Assembly (NCBI GenBank): GCA_949841235.1
Contig: CATKZA010000001.1
Location: 1-28,075 of the forward strand
Source: an uncultured Clostridiaceae bacterium
Lineage (GTDB): Bacteria > Bacillota > Clostridia > Lachnospirales > Lachnospiraceae
Length of the DNA: 28,075 nucleotides
Direction of reading: 5' to 3'
Shown in pieces: positions 14,881-24,479 of this stretch. The notes beneath the pieces are model-generated. The model saw only the letters and a list, made by a program, of their open reading frames with translations. It was not told the origin of the DNA and did not search any database. Each line of letters starts with the position of its first letter. The stretch's first letter is position 1. The position numbers and the translations under genes were made by a program.

Positions 14881-14915
14881 ATGTGCTGCTTTTGCGCATC
14901 TTAACTTAACCTTAA
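14862..14915 (-). promoter_or_regulatory. Candidate response-regulator box and -10 for the ABC genes
   Basis: On the minus strand TTAAG occurs three times (14915-14911, 14909-14905, 14904-14900); the outer two are 11 bp apart, a typical OmpR/PhoB-type direct-repeat period. The first copy includes the kinase stop codon. A TATACT -10 lies at 14867-14862, 32 bp on, with no good -35. This fits activation by the neighbouring regulator. Confidence 0.5.
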
Positions 14916-16333
14916 TTTGCGTCTGCTCCAAAAGGAAGCAGAATGATAAACTCTGTTCCAACTCCGGGGCTGCTCTTAACGGAAATATCGCCGTTGTGAA
15001 GCGTGATAATTTGTTTTGCAATGGCAAGTCCAAGCCCGCTGCCCGCTGATTGTTCTTTGGTATTCGTCCCTCTGTAATAGCGGCTCCACAAGCCGGATAG
15101 TTCTGCTTCGCTCATACCATTGCCATTATCGTAAATGGAAATAGACAGACTGCTGTTTGGAGATTTGGCGACCGTTATCTTTACTTTGGTTTCAAGGGGA
15201 TTATGCACAAGGGCATTGATCACGATATTCCCGACAGCACGGCGCAAAAGGTCGGGATCAACCGCGATCATCAGTTCCGGCAGTTCACTTTCAAACTCTA
15301 TCGTTCGCTTTTCAAAAGCCGGGTCGTTTACAATATCAATCACCAATTCTTTTAGGAAGCGTACAATTCGTACTTCCTGCGGAGTATAGGGAATTGCTCC
15401 GGCTTCAAGCTGATAGGTCAGTTTCAAGTCGTTTATCAGCTTTTCTATGTGGTTTACATTCTTCAAGATAATTTCCCCGTAATCATGTACGGTCTGTAAG
15501 TCAAGGCTGCTTTCGTCTGAAAGAAGCTCCGCATATCCCTTTACCGGGGAAAGAGGCGTTTTCAAGTCATGGGTGATATTGGCGATCCATTCTTTGCGGG
15601 TACAGTCGGTTTCCTGCTGTATCTTTTCGCTGCGCCGGATTTCCATATCCATTTTGTTAAGTGAGCTGTAAACCTCGCTGAATATGCTTGTTTCTCTCAT
15701 AGGCTTGTAGCTGTTTTCCGTGATATCTCTGATACCTCCAATAATAGTTGACAGCTTCCGAGAGAGCCAAAACGCATAAACAAAAACAGCAAGAACAACG
15801 ACGCAAGCGGAAAAGAATACCATGCTTTTTATAAACGGCGAAAGCCGCGCTACATTTTCACCGTTGTAGTATAGCATCGTTTTTCCTATGGCATAAGGAA
15901 AGCCCACAATATAGTTAAACGTCCTGTTCGAAAAAGTAACGTCGCTGATGAAAACCGTATGTCCGTTTTCATATCTACTTTCAGAAAAAGCAACAAGTTC
16001 TGCCATGCTGTAACTTTTCGGATAGCAGGCAGGCTTATTGTGCGAAAATATCTCTTGCCCGTTTTCATCAATGATCTGTACCCACAAGCCGTATTCGTCC
16101 AAACGTTTCAAACCGGTTTGCTTCACGCCGATACTCCCGTCTTTTTCCTCTATCCAAAAGGAAAAATCATCGGTAAATCGATCCGGCCAGGAAGCAAGGC
16201 TTAATCCCTCCGGCTCTGGGATAGCAAAGACATGGTAAAACAAACTGAATGCAGAAACAATCAGTATGATAAAAAGGGCGGCTAATATAACCGCTGTATA
16301 CATAAAAGGGTTGCGTTTCAACTTATTCTTCAT
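14912..16333 (-). CDS. Sensor histidine kinase (473 aa)
   Basis: TM1 (about 11-37) and TM2 (168-190) flank an extracellular sensor domain of roughly 130 residues, large enough to bind a ligand directly. After a HAMP-like segment comes the H-box ITHDLKTPLSPVKGYAELL with phospho-acceptor His255. The ATPase domain has the N-box (NIVINALVHN), G1 (DNGNGMS) and G2 (GSGLGLAIAK) motifs. The start ATG overlaps the end of the response-regulator gene by 11 nt (ATGAAGAATAA), showing tight coupling. The downstream ABC-2 exporter suggests it senses an antimicrobial or envelope stress, but the extracellular domain resembles nothing I can name. Confidence 0.95.
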   Translation of the reverse strand: MKNKLKRNPFMYTAVILAALFIILIVSAFSLFYHVFAIPEPEGLSLASWPDRFTDDFSFWIEEKDGSIGVKQTGLKRLDEYGLWVQIIDENGQEIFSHNKPACYPKSYSMAELVAFSESRYENGHTVFISDVTFSNRTFNYIVGFPYAIGKTMLYYNGENVARLSPFIKSMVFFSACVVVLAVFVYAFWLSRKLSTIIGGIRDITENSYKPMRETSIFSEVYSSLNKMDMEIRRSEKIQQETDCTRKEWIANITHDLKTPLSPVKGYAELLSDESSLDLQTVHDYGEIILKNVNHIEKLINDLKLTYQLEAGAIPYTPQEVRIVRFLKELVIDIVNDPAFEKRTIEFESELPELMIAVDPDLLRRAVGNIVINALVHNPLETKVKITVAKSPNSSLSISIYDNGNGMSEAELSGLWSRYYRGTNTKEQSAGSGLGLAIAKQIITLHNGDISVKSSPGVGTEFIILLPFGADAN

Positions 16334-17027
16334 AAGGATTTACCAACTTGTAGCCCAAGCCTTTCATTGTGATAAGGTATTCCGGGGAAGCGGGATTGCT
16401 TTCAATTTTTTCTCGTAAGTGCCGGATATGCACCATGATTGTATTGTCACACCCGTAACTGTCCTCGCCCCATATTGTTTCATACAATCTTTCACGGCTT
16501 ATCACTCGTCCGATATTCTGCGCCATATATTGCAGGATTTCAAACTCACGGGCTGTCAGTTCAATGTCCTTTTCATCTTTCATTACTCGGCAGCCCTCCG
16601 GGTCAATGCGCAATGCTCCTATCTTTATGGACTGCTCTTTTAGCGGACGTTGCTTATACTCTGTCCGGCGCAACTGCGCTTTTACACGAAAAGCTACCTC
16701 TTTCGGGCTAAATGGCTTTGTTACATAATCGTCCCCACCAACAGCCAATCCAAGTATTTTATCCAATTCATCATTTTTTGAGGAAAGGAACAGAATCGGA
16801 CAATGGGAAAATTCTCTAATTCGCTTGCAGACCTCGTAACCGTCAAGCCCCGGCAACATAACGTCCAGGATCATCACGTCGGGTTGTACTTTTCGACAGG
16901 AACTTACCGCAGCAAGCCCGTCGTCTATTTTTATAATATTGCGGAAGCCTTCAATAGAAAGAGATTTTTCAAGCAACTCCAAGATATCCGGCTCGTCATC
17001 GACAATCATTATTTTATATTCATTCAT
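16323..17027 (-). CDS. OmpR/PhoB-family response regulator (234 aa)
   Basis: The receiver domain shows the acidic pair D10-D11, phosphorylation site Asp55 in VMILDVMLPGLDGYE and Lys104 in DDYVTKPFSPKE. The winged-helix DNA-binding domain follows with LTAREFEILQYMAQN, IWGEDSYGCDNTIMVHIRHL and ending ITMKGLGYKL. ATG 17027 follows GAGAGGAAACGAACC. It is partnered with the kinase and most likely controls the ABC-2 genes; direct repeats of TTAAG at 14900-14915 are candidate sites. A TATAAT-like element lies upstream without a good -35. The 260 bp to the divergent ABC pair at 17288 has no second confident promoter. Confidence 0.95.
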   Translation of the reverse strand: MNEYKIMIVDDEPDILELLEKSLSIEGFRNIIKIDDGLAAVSSCRKVQPDVMILDVMLPGLDGYEVCKRIREFSHCPILFLSSKNDELDKILGLAVGGDDYVTKPFSPKEVAFRVKAQLRRTEYKQRPLKEQSIKIGALRIDPEGCRVMKDEKDIELTAREFEILQYMAQNIGRVISRERLYETIWGEDSYGCDNTIMVHIRHLREKIESNPASPEYLITMKGLGYKLVNPYEE

Positions 17028-17287
17028 GGTTCGTTTCCTCTCATAATAGCTTTTTTGCTTGTATTCTTAAGTCTTGCGTCAATGGGCTATCATTATATAC
17101 GGTTAGTTTACCACATTTCTGCTAATTTTTCATGCATTATGTGTCAAATATTTGGGGATTGAAAATTACCATAAATATGATACATTGTTATCATGATGCT
17201 ACTATATGGTTACTACGAACAATGAAACCGTGAATAGCAACATCATGAAATAATACAGCAAATGATCTATTATCATGGGAGGGAGTT

Positions 17288-19762
17288 ATGATTCTTTTAC
17301 AAAATGTAGGAAAATATTATTATTCCGAAACCTCTGTCACCCAAGCCCTTCGGAAAATCAATTTAGAATTTGACGTGGGAGAATTTGTAGCCATTACCGG
17401 GGAGAGCGGCAGCGGAAAATCAACGCTTCTGAATATCATTAGCGGAATGGATACCTTCGATGACGGCGAATTGCTTTTTAACGGGGAACCCACCTTTCAA
17501 TTCGATGCCGCAGACTGGGAGGATTTCCGCAGGGAGCAGATCGGATTCGTATTTCAGGACTACAACCTGATCGGGCATTACTCCGCTCTGGACAATGTAA
17601 CCAGCGCATTGCTGATTATGGGAGAGGAAAAGGAAACCGCCACGAAGCGCGCTTTGGCATACCTGGAAAAAGTGGGGCTGAAAGGGCTGGAAAACCAGCG
17701 CTCCTCTGAACTTTCCAGCGGCCAGAAGCAACGGCTATCCATTGCCAGAGCCTTGGCGAAAGAGACAAAAATCATTGTGGCGGATGAACCCACCGGCAAC
17801 TTGGACAGCGAGACAGGGGAGCAAATCATCGCCCTCCTAAAAGAACTGTCAAAGAATCGGCTAATTCTCATGGTTACCCACAATTACGAGCAGGCCGAGC
17901 CTTATGTGACCAGAAAAGTTCGCCTCCACGACGGCGAGGTGGTAGTGGATGTCAAGGTAAATGAGGAAAAGAATTTCGATGACCCGACCCATGCAGATGC
18001 GGTCAATATGAACGGAAATTCCGGCGAAGAAACAGATGTCCAGGAGGGGCATTCCACTGCCATAGCCACTGCCCCCAAGGACAGCAAAATCTGGAAGAAG
18101 CATCAGAGAACCGTCGCCTGGGATTTTGCCAGGATGAACATCCGCACCCAGATTGGACGCTCCCTGCTTTTCCGTACATTTTTCCTATTTACAGCCATTG
18201 TTTCCTTTATATTTATAGGTCAATTATATAAATGTGCCGATGATACCTACACGAAAAATTATGACGAAACCATTTACGCCCAGAAAAACGACAGCCGCTT
18301 TTCTGTCCGTCGAAAGGATGGAAAGGAACTGACAGATCAGGATATTGACAATATGAAATCTGTCAGGCATGTGGTTCAGGTTGATTCCCAGGATTACGCC
18401 GGGGATGTGAACTACTATGTGGAAGAGGGAAAGGATTACGTATACCACCACGGCACCATACAGGGGACGGAGAATCAATTCATGATGGAGGACGACAGTT
18501 CATGGATTGGCGATAATCCCATGAGCAGCCTGGCTTCCAAGGATGTGCCTGACTTTAAGAAAAAGGATAAATTCATGCGCTCCACTACCTGCATCGACAA
18601 ATCTGACCTATCCGAAGGGCGATTGCCGGAAAAGAGGAATGAAATCGTCCTGTATCCCGCGAAGGGCGTTAAAATCGGCGATATGAAAAAGATTTACTTT
18701 ACGGCGGACAATATCTGGGAGGGAGAATACTATCTGGGAAATATGGAGATCGTCGGCTTTCTGAAAAAGGAAACCGAGCAAATATATTTTTATCCGGACT
18801 TCTGCCGCATGCTCACCGCCTCCGCAGATGGAGACGAGATGACGCTGGATTATTATTTTGATCAGCATGCCAATGCCTATCATGGGTCGGATCAGTTCAT
18901 TCTATCCATTGCAGATGACCTTGCAGAAAAGGCAGAGGACGAGGAATCCGATACGATCTATGGACGGGTTTCGCGAAACCATATTCCCAATCTAAGTTCC
19001 TTTGATGCCATGGGAAATTTAATCCAGGGGCCGGTATAGAAACTCCTGACTCGTTCGGATCGAATATCCGTAGGCATTAACAGGTCAAAGGATTCCATTC
19101 CAAAAGAACTTGCCGAAATTGACAATAAATTCTTGGATATTGCCATCTTGGGAATTGGAGAAAGTGATGCTGAGACGGAGAAGAACTTTAACAGCCATAG
19201 CAGCCATTTCATCGAGGTAAGCGAGGAACTCTTCAACCGCTTTTATCCCCGCCACTCATCCCAAGCCTCGGTGTATATCAAGAACTATACCAAGACAGAC
19301 AAGGTTCTTAAGGCTTTGAGCAAATTGGGATACGAAGGGCTTAGTACCTACCGGGTTGGCTCCGTCAATTACAACGAGGAAAAAGTCATGGACAGACTGA
19401 CATTCATCTGTATCGCCATGGGCATTCTGATCGTTCTCATTGCCGTGGAAATCCTTATATTGCGCTCCATTATGAAAATTCGCATCAAGGATTTTTATGT
19501 GCTGAAATCCATGGGAATGCAGCTGTCAATCATTCGTAAAATCAGCGTTTATGAAATGACCCGATACTGCATCGAGGCAGTCATTGCGGTAGCCGTCATA
19601 ATGGTTATTCTGAATATGGCCGGCATACCCTACATCACCGCCATGATGATATACTACGGACTGGCGGCTTCCGCCACCTATATCGCCTACAACATCATTC
19701 TGGAATTGATGACGGTAAGGTCATTCAACCGCCTGCTGGCAAGAAAGGAGCGAGGGAATTGA
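17288..19762 (+). pseudogene. Fused ABC ATPase-permease interrupted by one in-frame TAG
   Basis: From ATG 17288 (SD GGGAGGGAG) the frame encodes a MacB-like ATPase: Walker A GESGSGKS (38-45), signature LSSGQKQ (142-148), Walker B IIVADEPTGNLD. TM1 (about 290-312) and an extracellular domain follow. A TAG stops it at 19037-19039, after 583 residues. The same frame then continues without further stops to 19762, supplying the FtsX domain (IAMGILIVLIAVEILILRSI and two more TM segments). Without the TAG it is about 824 residues, matching the 817-residue partner downstream. It ends in a 4-nt overlap with that gene. The truncated product would lack three of four membrane helices. A sequencing error or amber read-through is also possible. 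Confidence 0.85.
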
Positions 19763-22212
19763 TAAAAGTATCCAAATTAAATAAATATTTTAATAAGGGA
19801 CGCAAAAGCGAACTGCATGTGCTGAACGACATTCAATTAGAATTTCCGGATACGGGCCTGGTGTGCATTTTGGGGGAGAGCGGTTCCGGAAAAACCACGC
19901 TTCTGAATACGATAGGCGGACTGGATACCTTCCATTCGGGGGAATTGGACTACAACGGAACGAAGGTGAAGAAGTACCAGCCTAAAGCCATAGAGAATAT
20001 CCGCAATGATAGTTTTGGATATATCTTTCAGAATTATTACCTGCTGCAAGATTACACCGTGGCATACAACGTTAAATTAGCATTAAATACTTTTGATATT
20101 CCGGAAGAGGAAAAAGAGGAGAGGGTTGAGTATGTACTGGAGAAGCTGGATATCAGCAGATATAAGAAAAAACTGGTATCCCAGCTATCCGGCGGACAAC
20201 AGCAGAGGGTGTCCATTGCCAGGGCTCTGGTAAAATCGCCAAAAATCATTTTGGCGGATGAGCCCACGGGCAATCTGGACGAGGAAAATACCCTGCGCAC
20301 CATGAGCATTCTGAAAAATATTGCAAAAGAATGCCTGGTGATTCTGGTATCCCACGAGCGACGAATTGCCAATTTCTTTGCAGACCGCATTATCGAGATT
20401 CGGGATGGAAAAATCACCAAGGACTACATGAATGAAAACGAAGACGCTTACGAGCGGATGGATGATGGCAATATCTACCTAAAGGATATGAAGGAGGAGC
20501 AGCTTTTTTCTGAGGATGGTTCCGAGGACGGCGCATTCATTCGCCTATATGAAAGCCCCAAAAAATCGAAAGGCAATATGCCCATCCGGTTAAATCTGGC
20601 ATGGAAGCACGGAAAGCTCTACATCCAAAACCTGACAGACTGCGATTTGATCCTGGCGGGCACGGAGGCCGGATGCGAAATGCTGGATACCCACCGCCCT
20701 AATGTGGAAATGACAGAGGTGGAGAATTTTGAATTTTCCCTGCCCCGCCTGAAAAACCACACTTCCGCAAAACTTGGCTTTCGGGAAATCTGGAAATTGG
20801 CCATCGAGAATATCGGCCTCATGGGGAAGAAGCAGGCATTTATCATGGGAATCCTGCTCCTCACCGGCATTATGATGACCGTCAGCCTGGCCAACTTTAC
20901 CAACAACTTCTTTTATAACGAACGCTCCGTGCTGAAAAGCGATTCCCATTATATTAATATCAGCATGGAGCCGGAATATGAGATGGAAAATCCTGATTAT
21001 TACCGCTCCGTGCGGGGATTTTTTGAAAAATATTTCATCTCCGGAAAATATTCTGATGTTTTCAAATCCGGGGAGGGGAAACTTCTCCTGCACTATGATG
21101 GATTCAACCAGCTCAATTCCTTGGAAGTGGATTTTAAAGACAGGTCCTATGTAGACATCAAGCATCTTTCAGAGAAGGATCTGGTTTATGGAAGAATGCC
21201 GGAAGATATCTCAGAAATCGTGGTGGATCAGTGGCTCATTGACCGCTTCATGGATCAGGAGAACCCATTCCAGACCATATTTTCCAAGACCGAAGATTTC
21301 CTCCATGCAAAGCTAATCAACACCATCACTTCTGACCGTCTGGAAATTGTGGGAATCAGCAACACCAATGAGCCGAGCATCTATATCTCCCAGAACAAGG
21401 CAATGGGGATGACCATCGATGGATATTCCATTGCCAGCGTTAGCCAGCTGCAGAAAAAATATCCGGGGAAATACGATGACCTGAACCTTAAAACGGGAGA
21501 ACTTCTGATGGCGCAGACCCAGTACGAGGATTACGATACGCGAAAGACCAGTTCTTTCCGCATGGCAAACGGAAGGGAATATGAAATCATGGGAAACTTC
21601 CCTGATGACTTTGGCGTAAAATACGTACTGAGCGATTTGGACTGCCTGACCATACGCAACGACTATATCATTAACACCAGCCGATTCCAAGTATATACGA
21701 AGAATCCGGACAAGGCCATCAAGGAGCTTCGCCAATTTGCCAATGATTACAAGAACGGTATTGTTATTACCATGGTTAACCCAAATCAGGGGCAACAGGC
21801 AAAATTCGAGAAAAATCGAGAGGACTCCGTATCCTCCCGGAACTTGATAGCACTGGCGGCGGTAATCATCTCCCTGTTTATCATCTATTTCATGATAAAG
21901 TCAAACGTGTCTGCCCGCACCGAGGAACTGACGGTATACCGCCTGATAGGCATTGAGAAAACCAGCATCATTCAGGCATATCTGCTGGAAATGTTCCTCA
22001 TCACCTCCTACACGGTGCTTCCCGCCGTGCTGATTACCAGCGGCGTGATTCGGTTCATCGGCTCCATTCCTTCTCTGGAACTGGGCATGATCTTCCCCTG
22101 GTGGTGCGTTCTGCTGCTGCTGATAGCCATGTACCTGCTGAACCTGGCCATCAGCATATTGCCAGTGCGAAGCATCTTGTCCCGCCCTCCGGCGGAACTG
22201 GCCGCAAAGTAA
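19759..22212 (+). CDS. Fused ABC ATPase-FtsX-type permease (817 aa)
   Basis: The start is TTG 19759, 8 nt after GGAG and overlapping the preceding stop (TTGA). The ATPase domain has Walker A GESGSGKT (39-46), LSGGQQQRVSIARAL, Walker B IILADEPTGNLD and H-loop VSHERR. An unusual 70-residue acidic and small beta-type insert (LAWKHGKLYIQNLTDCDLIL) precedes TM1 at about 365-385. A long extracellular domain follows, then the C-terminal FtsX/MacB helices (IALAAVIISLFIIYFMIKSN onward). This is the MacB arrangement without a membrane-fusion partner, as in Firmicutes peptide exporters or resistance pumps. It probably works with the preceding gene as a heterodimer, so that gene's TAG could disable both. 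A strong terminator follows. Confidence 0.92.
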   Translation: MIKVSKLNKYFNKGRKSELHVLNDIQLEFPDTGLVCILGESGSGKTTLLNTIGGLDTFHSGELDYNGTKVKKYQPKAIENIRNDSFGYIFQNYYLLQDYTVAYNVKLALNTFDIPEEEKEERVEYVLEKLDISRYKKKLVSQLSGGQQQRVSIARALVKSPKIILADEPTGNLDEENTLRTMSILKNIAKECLVILVSHERRIANFFADRIIEIRDGKITKDYMNENEDAYERMDDGNIYLKDMKEEQLFSEDGSEDGAFIRLYESPKKSKGNMPIRLNLAWKHGKLYIQNLTDCDLILAGTEAGCEMLDTHRPNVEMTEVENFEFSLPRLKNHTSAKLGFREIWKLAIENIGLMGKKQAFIMGILLLTGIMMTVSLANFTNNFFYNERSVLKSDSHYINISMEPEYEMENPDYYRSVRGFFEKYFISGKYSDVFKSGEGKLLLHYDGFNQLNSLEVDFKDRSYVDIKHLSEKDLVYGRMPEDISEIVVDQWLIDRFMDQENPFQTIFSKTEDFLHAKLINTITSDRLEIVGISNTNEPSIYISQNKAMGMTIDGYSIASVSQLQKKYPGKYDDLNLKTGELLMAQTQYEDYDTRKTSSFRMANGREYEIMGNFPDDFGVKYVLSDLDCLTIRNDYIINTSRFQVYTKNPDKAIKELRQFANDYKNGIVITMVNPNQGQQAKFEKNREDSVSSRNLIALAAVIISLFIIYFMIKSNVSARTEELTVYRLIGIEKTSIIQAYLLEMFLITSYTVLPAVLITSGVIRFIGSIPSLELGMIFPWWCVLLLLIAMYLLNLAISILPVRSILSRPPAELAAK

Positions 22213-22249
22213 ATTCTGCGCCAAAGCGGGGCGAGACAGCGACCTCGAT

Positions 22250-22279
22250 GGGCGGCATCGGTTACGATGCCGCCCTTTT
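22250..22279 (+). terminator. Strong terminator after the tandem ABC genes
   Basis: GGGCGGCATCG, a GTTA loop, CGATGCCGCCC, then TTTT: an 11-bp perfect stem. It separates the ABC pair from the AT-rich cassette. Confidence 0.93.
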
Positions 22280-22411
22280 ATATGTTTCTAGCCCTTGTCC
22301 TCTCATACTTGTCGCATCCCGCATTGGCATATCACAGCAGGCATACTCGCATTATCAAGCTTGCAGATTCACTTTCTCCAAATGCAATTTCTGCTTATGT
22401 TCTAAGCGCCA

Positions 22412-22450
22412 TGTCGTTCATGCCGTTTTCTTTGTCGTTCGTGCCGTTTT
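22412..22450 (+). repeat. 18-bp direct repeat with 21-bp period, operator-like
   Basis: TGTCGTTCATGCCGTTTT (22412-22429) and TGTCGTTCGTGCCGTTTT (22433-22450) match at 17 of 18 positions, exactly two helical turns apart. They end 12 bp before a -35-like hexamer. LytTR regulators (AgrA, ComE, PlnC types) bind direct repeats of this period, but the repeat sequence itself is not their consensus. Confidence 0.7.
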
Positions 22451-22462
22451 AAAGAAATTCTA

Positions 22463-22491
22463 TTGCATTTTATATATAACTATGTTATATG
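22463..22491 (+). promoter_or_regulatory. Probable promoter of the AT-rich cassette
   Basis: TTGCAT (22463-22468), 17 bp and TATATG (22486-22491), in an AT-rich stretch just after the direct repeats. The imperfect -10 is consistent with dependence on an activator. Confidence 0.5.
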
Positions 22492-22675
22492 TTTTAAAGA
22501 AACATGGCCATGGAATAAAATGGATAGGATTGAAAAACATAAAATATTTTGCATGTTGTGTATTTCCTATTCATTATAAATAATAGGGAGGTGAAAATAC
22601 GTACCTAGGCAGAGTATATTCATGCTCTGCTTCAACATTTTAAAATGCGGACATTTGGGAAGGGTGCAATTTCAT

Positions 22676-23476
22676 ATGAGTGTGAGAATTAATAATTTTT
22701 ATGTAGTAATTTGGATGTTATTCGTTGCTTTCATATGGTTTTTAGCAGACTGGATATTTAGATTAGGCTATTCTTTCTATGCGGATATTTTCCAGCAGTT
22801 AGAAAAGTTCAATATATTCAGGGAGTGCTTTGTCTCAGAAGTAAATGTAATATATCTGCTTCATTTCATTATGATATTTTTATTACTGAAAAAGTATATG
22901 CGCAATGATGAAAACACAAAGAATGTTTTATTTTCTCATAGCAAATTTGTGATATGCTTGATCTTGTTTTATGCACTATTGGTAAGCATCACGATATTTT
23001 TTGTCAATAAAATATATTATTTATACCCAACCGAAATAATTGGAGCCATATTTTCCCAAATATTTCTGATTGGGCTTTGCGAAGAATTGGTATTTAGAAA
23101 GTGCGTATCAAATGTATTAAACAGAACAGATCATAATATTTGGGTAAATGTGATAATATCAAGTTTATATTTTGCGTTAATGCATCTGTTGGAACAGTTA
23201 TTTTATATGCAGTCTCTTGATTATATGCAGATACTTAAAATTGTACTTGTTCCTTTTATGTTGGGAATGATGCTTGCAATCGTTTACGAGTGTACGAAGA
23301 ATATTGTAATCACAATAATCATGCATAGTTCGTATAATATTATTGCGGTCTTGTCTGTAAGTGATTACAAAAACATATTCTGTGCAGTGTGTATTATTGC
23401 AGATATATTTCTATGCATTTATATTGTATCAAGAAAAAGAAAGGATGGAATCAGATATGAAAAAGTTAATATTTAG
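22676..23476 (+). CDS. CPBP (CAAX/Abi) family intramembrane protease (266 aa)
   Basis: A polytopic membrane protein with about seven hydrophobic segments. The CPBP motifs are complete: EELVFRK (136-142, Glu136-Glu137 and Arg141), YFALMH (165-170, His170) and HSSYN (217-221, His217 and Asn221). In Gram-positive bacteria these glutamic-type proteases often accompany bacteriocin loci as immunity or maturation factors. I chose ATG 22676 with a weak AAGGGTG upstream; ATG 22622 would add 18 residues without an SD. Its last 20 nt overlap the next gene. Base composition here is clearly AT-richer than the flanking ABC and macrodomain genes, suggesting transfer. Confidence 0.85.
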   Translation: MSVRINNFYVVIWMLFVAFIWFLADWIFRLGYSFYADIFQQLEKFNIFRECFVSEVNVIYLLHFIMIFLLLKKYMRNDENTKNVLFSHSKFVICLILFYALLVSITIFFVNKIYYLYPTEIIGAIFSQIFLIGLCEELVFRKCVSNVLNRTDHNIWVNVIISSLYFALMHLLEQLFYMQSLDYMQILKIVLVPFMLGMMLAIVYECTKNIVITIIMHSSYNIIAVLSVSDYKNIFCAVCIIADIFLCIYIVSRKRKDGIRYEKVNI

Positions 23477-24479
23477 TTTTGCAGTACTTTTGTCTTGTAT
23501 AGGGGCTATAAGCCAGAGCAAATTTGCTGATGCAACATCAGCAGAACAGAAAGAGGCAGAGGTTATTGAGGAAAACACCGAAAAAAGCATAAAGAAAGTT
23601 GACAATATAATCAAAGATGCGCTGAAATCCCCTAATGCTTCCGATAAGCATTATACTGTTGATTCTAAAGAGGAGTTCAAGGAGCGGTTAGAGGAAATCG
23701 ATATTTCCTCAGAAAGTTATGAAAAAAACCTTACCCATCTGTATGAAAATACTGCACCGGATGTCATTGCAGATGAAATATGCGAACAGAGTGCCGATGC
23801 CGTGCAGGCAATGGATGAAATTGGCGATAAAAAACCCGATGAGTCTTTAAATTACACTGCAAAAGATGGAACAGAATGCATGAAAGATATTTACTATCTT
23901 GATTCCGGTGCCATGATTATTTTATCAGGCGAAGACGCACAAGATAATACTTATGAAAAAGAGGGCAATGACTTTTTCTCGCCTTGCAGCATTGTAACCC
24001 AAAAGTGGTATAATGATAAAGGCATTATGAAGAAAAAAGGAGCAAGGAGGTATACAACAAAATGCCAAATAGGTGTTGGAAAAACGGTAAAAGGGCATAT
24101 TTCTGTAACGAACCATTATACGGTGACCGATGCGGGAATTAAGTTTCGGGAAGCAAGAGTTTGGGATTATAGTGCTTCTAGTCCCTTAAAAGTTACTGAA
24201 AATGGGAAAGCAAAACTGACTTCATCCTCATATTGCAAGAAACCCGGACAGACATTGTCGGTGATGGCAGATTTTAAAATATCGTGCAATGTTAGTAAAA
24301 ATGTTTCGATATCGGGAGAAGTTGCTGGCATAAGCGTAGGAACCACATCGACTTGGAATGGTAACTATGCACAGAATTGCAAATTATTTGCAAAAGTCGA
24401 ATTGAGGGTTATATCCATTAATGAAGTGATGGTTGACCAATATGGAGTTCTTCAACATAGCAAATTAGGAGGGAATTGA
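23457..24479 (+). CDS. Secreted protein of unknown function with eight cysteines (340 aa)
   Basis: The N-terminus MKKLIFSFAVLLSCIGAISQ is a signal peptide. LLSC14 could be a weak lipobox; otherwise cleavage is likely after ADA (about residue 26). Residues 28-130 are acidic and helical. Residues 195-325 look like a beta-sandwich: YTTKCQIGVGKTVKGHISVT, NHYTVTDAGIKFREARVWDY and SISGEVAGISVGTTSTWNGN. Cysteines lie at 14, 109, 141, 177, 203, 260, 277 and 308. I do not recognise a family. An N-terminal propeptide plus a C-terminal secreted domain, with a CPBP protease gene overlapping its start, would suit a large bacteriocin-like or surface protein, but that is inference. ATG 23457 follows AAAGGATGG. 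It shares TGATG with the next gene. Confidence 0.8.
   Translation: MKKLIFSFAVLLSCIGAISQSKFADATSAEQKEAEVIEENTEKSIKKVDNIIKDALKSPNASDKHYTVDSKEEFKERLEEIDISSESYEKNLTHLYENTAPDVIADEICEQSADAVQAMDEIGDKKPDESLNYTAKDGTECMKDIYYLDSGAMIILSGEDAQDNTYEKEGNDFFSPCSIVTQKWYNDKGIMKKKGARRYTTKCQIGVGKTVKGHISVTNHYTVTDAGIKFREARVWDYSASSPLKVTENGKAKLTSSSYCKKPGQTLSVMADFKISCNVSKNVSISGEVAGISVGTTSTWNGNYAQNCKLFAKVELRVISINEVMVDQYGVLQHSKLGGN

Larger units (their letters stand above)
22280..22675. other. Regulatory intergenic region of the AT-rich cassette
   Basis: No gene is seen. The region contains the 21-bp-period direct repeat (22412-22450) and a promoter-like pair (22463-22491). A strong SD, GGGAGGTG (22586-22593), has no useful reading frame behind it. 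A GCAGAG/CTCTGC hairpin lies at 22609-22630, just before the membrane-protease gene. The stranded SD suggests a lost small gene or an alternative upstream start. Confidence 0.5.

Noticed and set aside
19133..19762. An independent 209-residue permease gene starting at TTG 19133
   Set aside because: There is no SD, the frame is continuous with the upstream gene across the TAG, and homology extends upstream of the TTG.
20590..21165. A 191-codon minus-strand frame inside the second ABC gene
   Set aside because: It is antisense to a conserved transporter and His/Gln/Ile-rich, as expected of a shadow frame.
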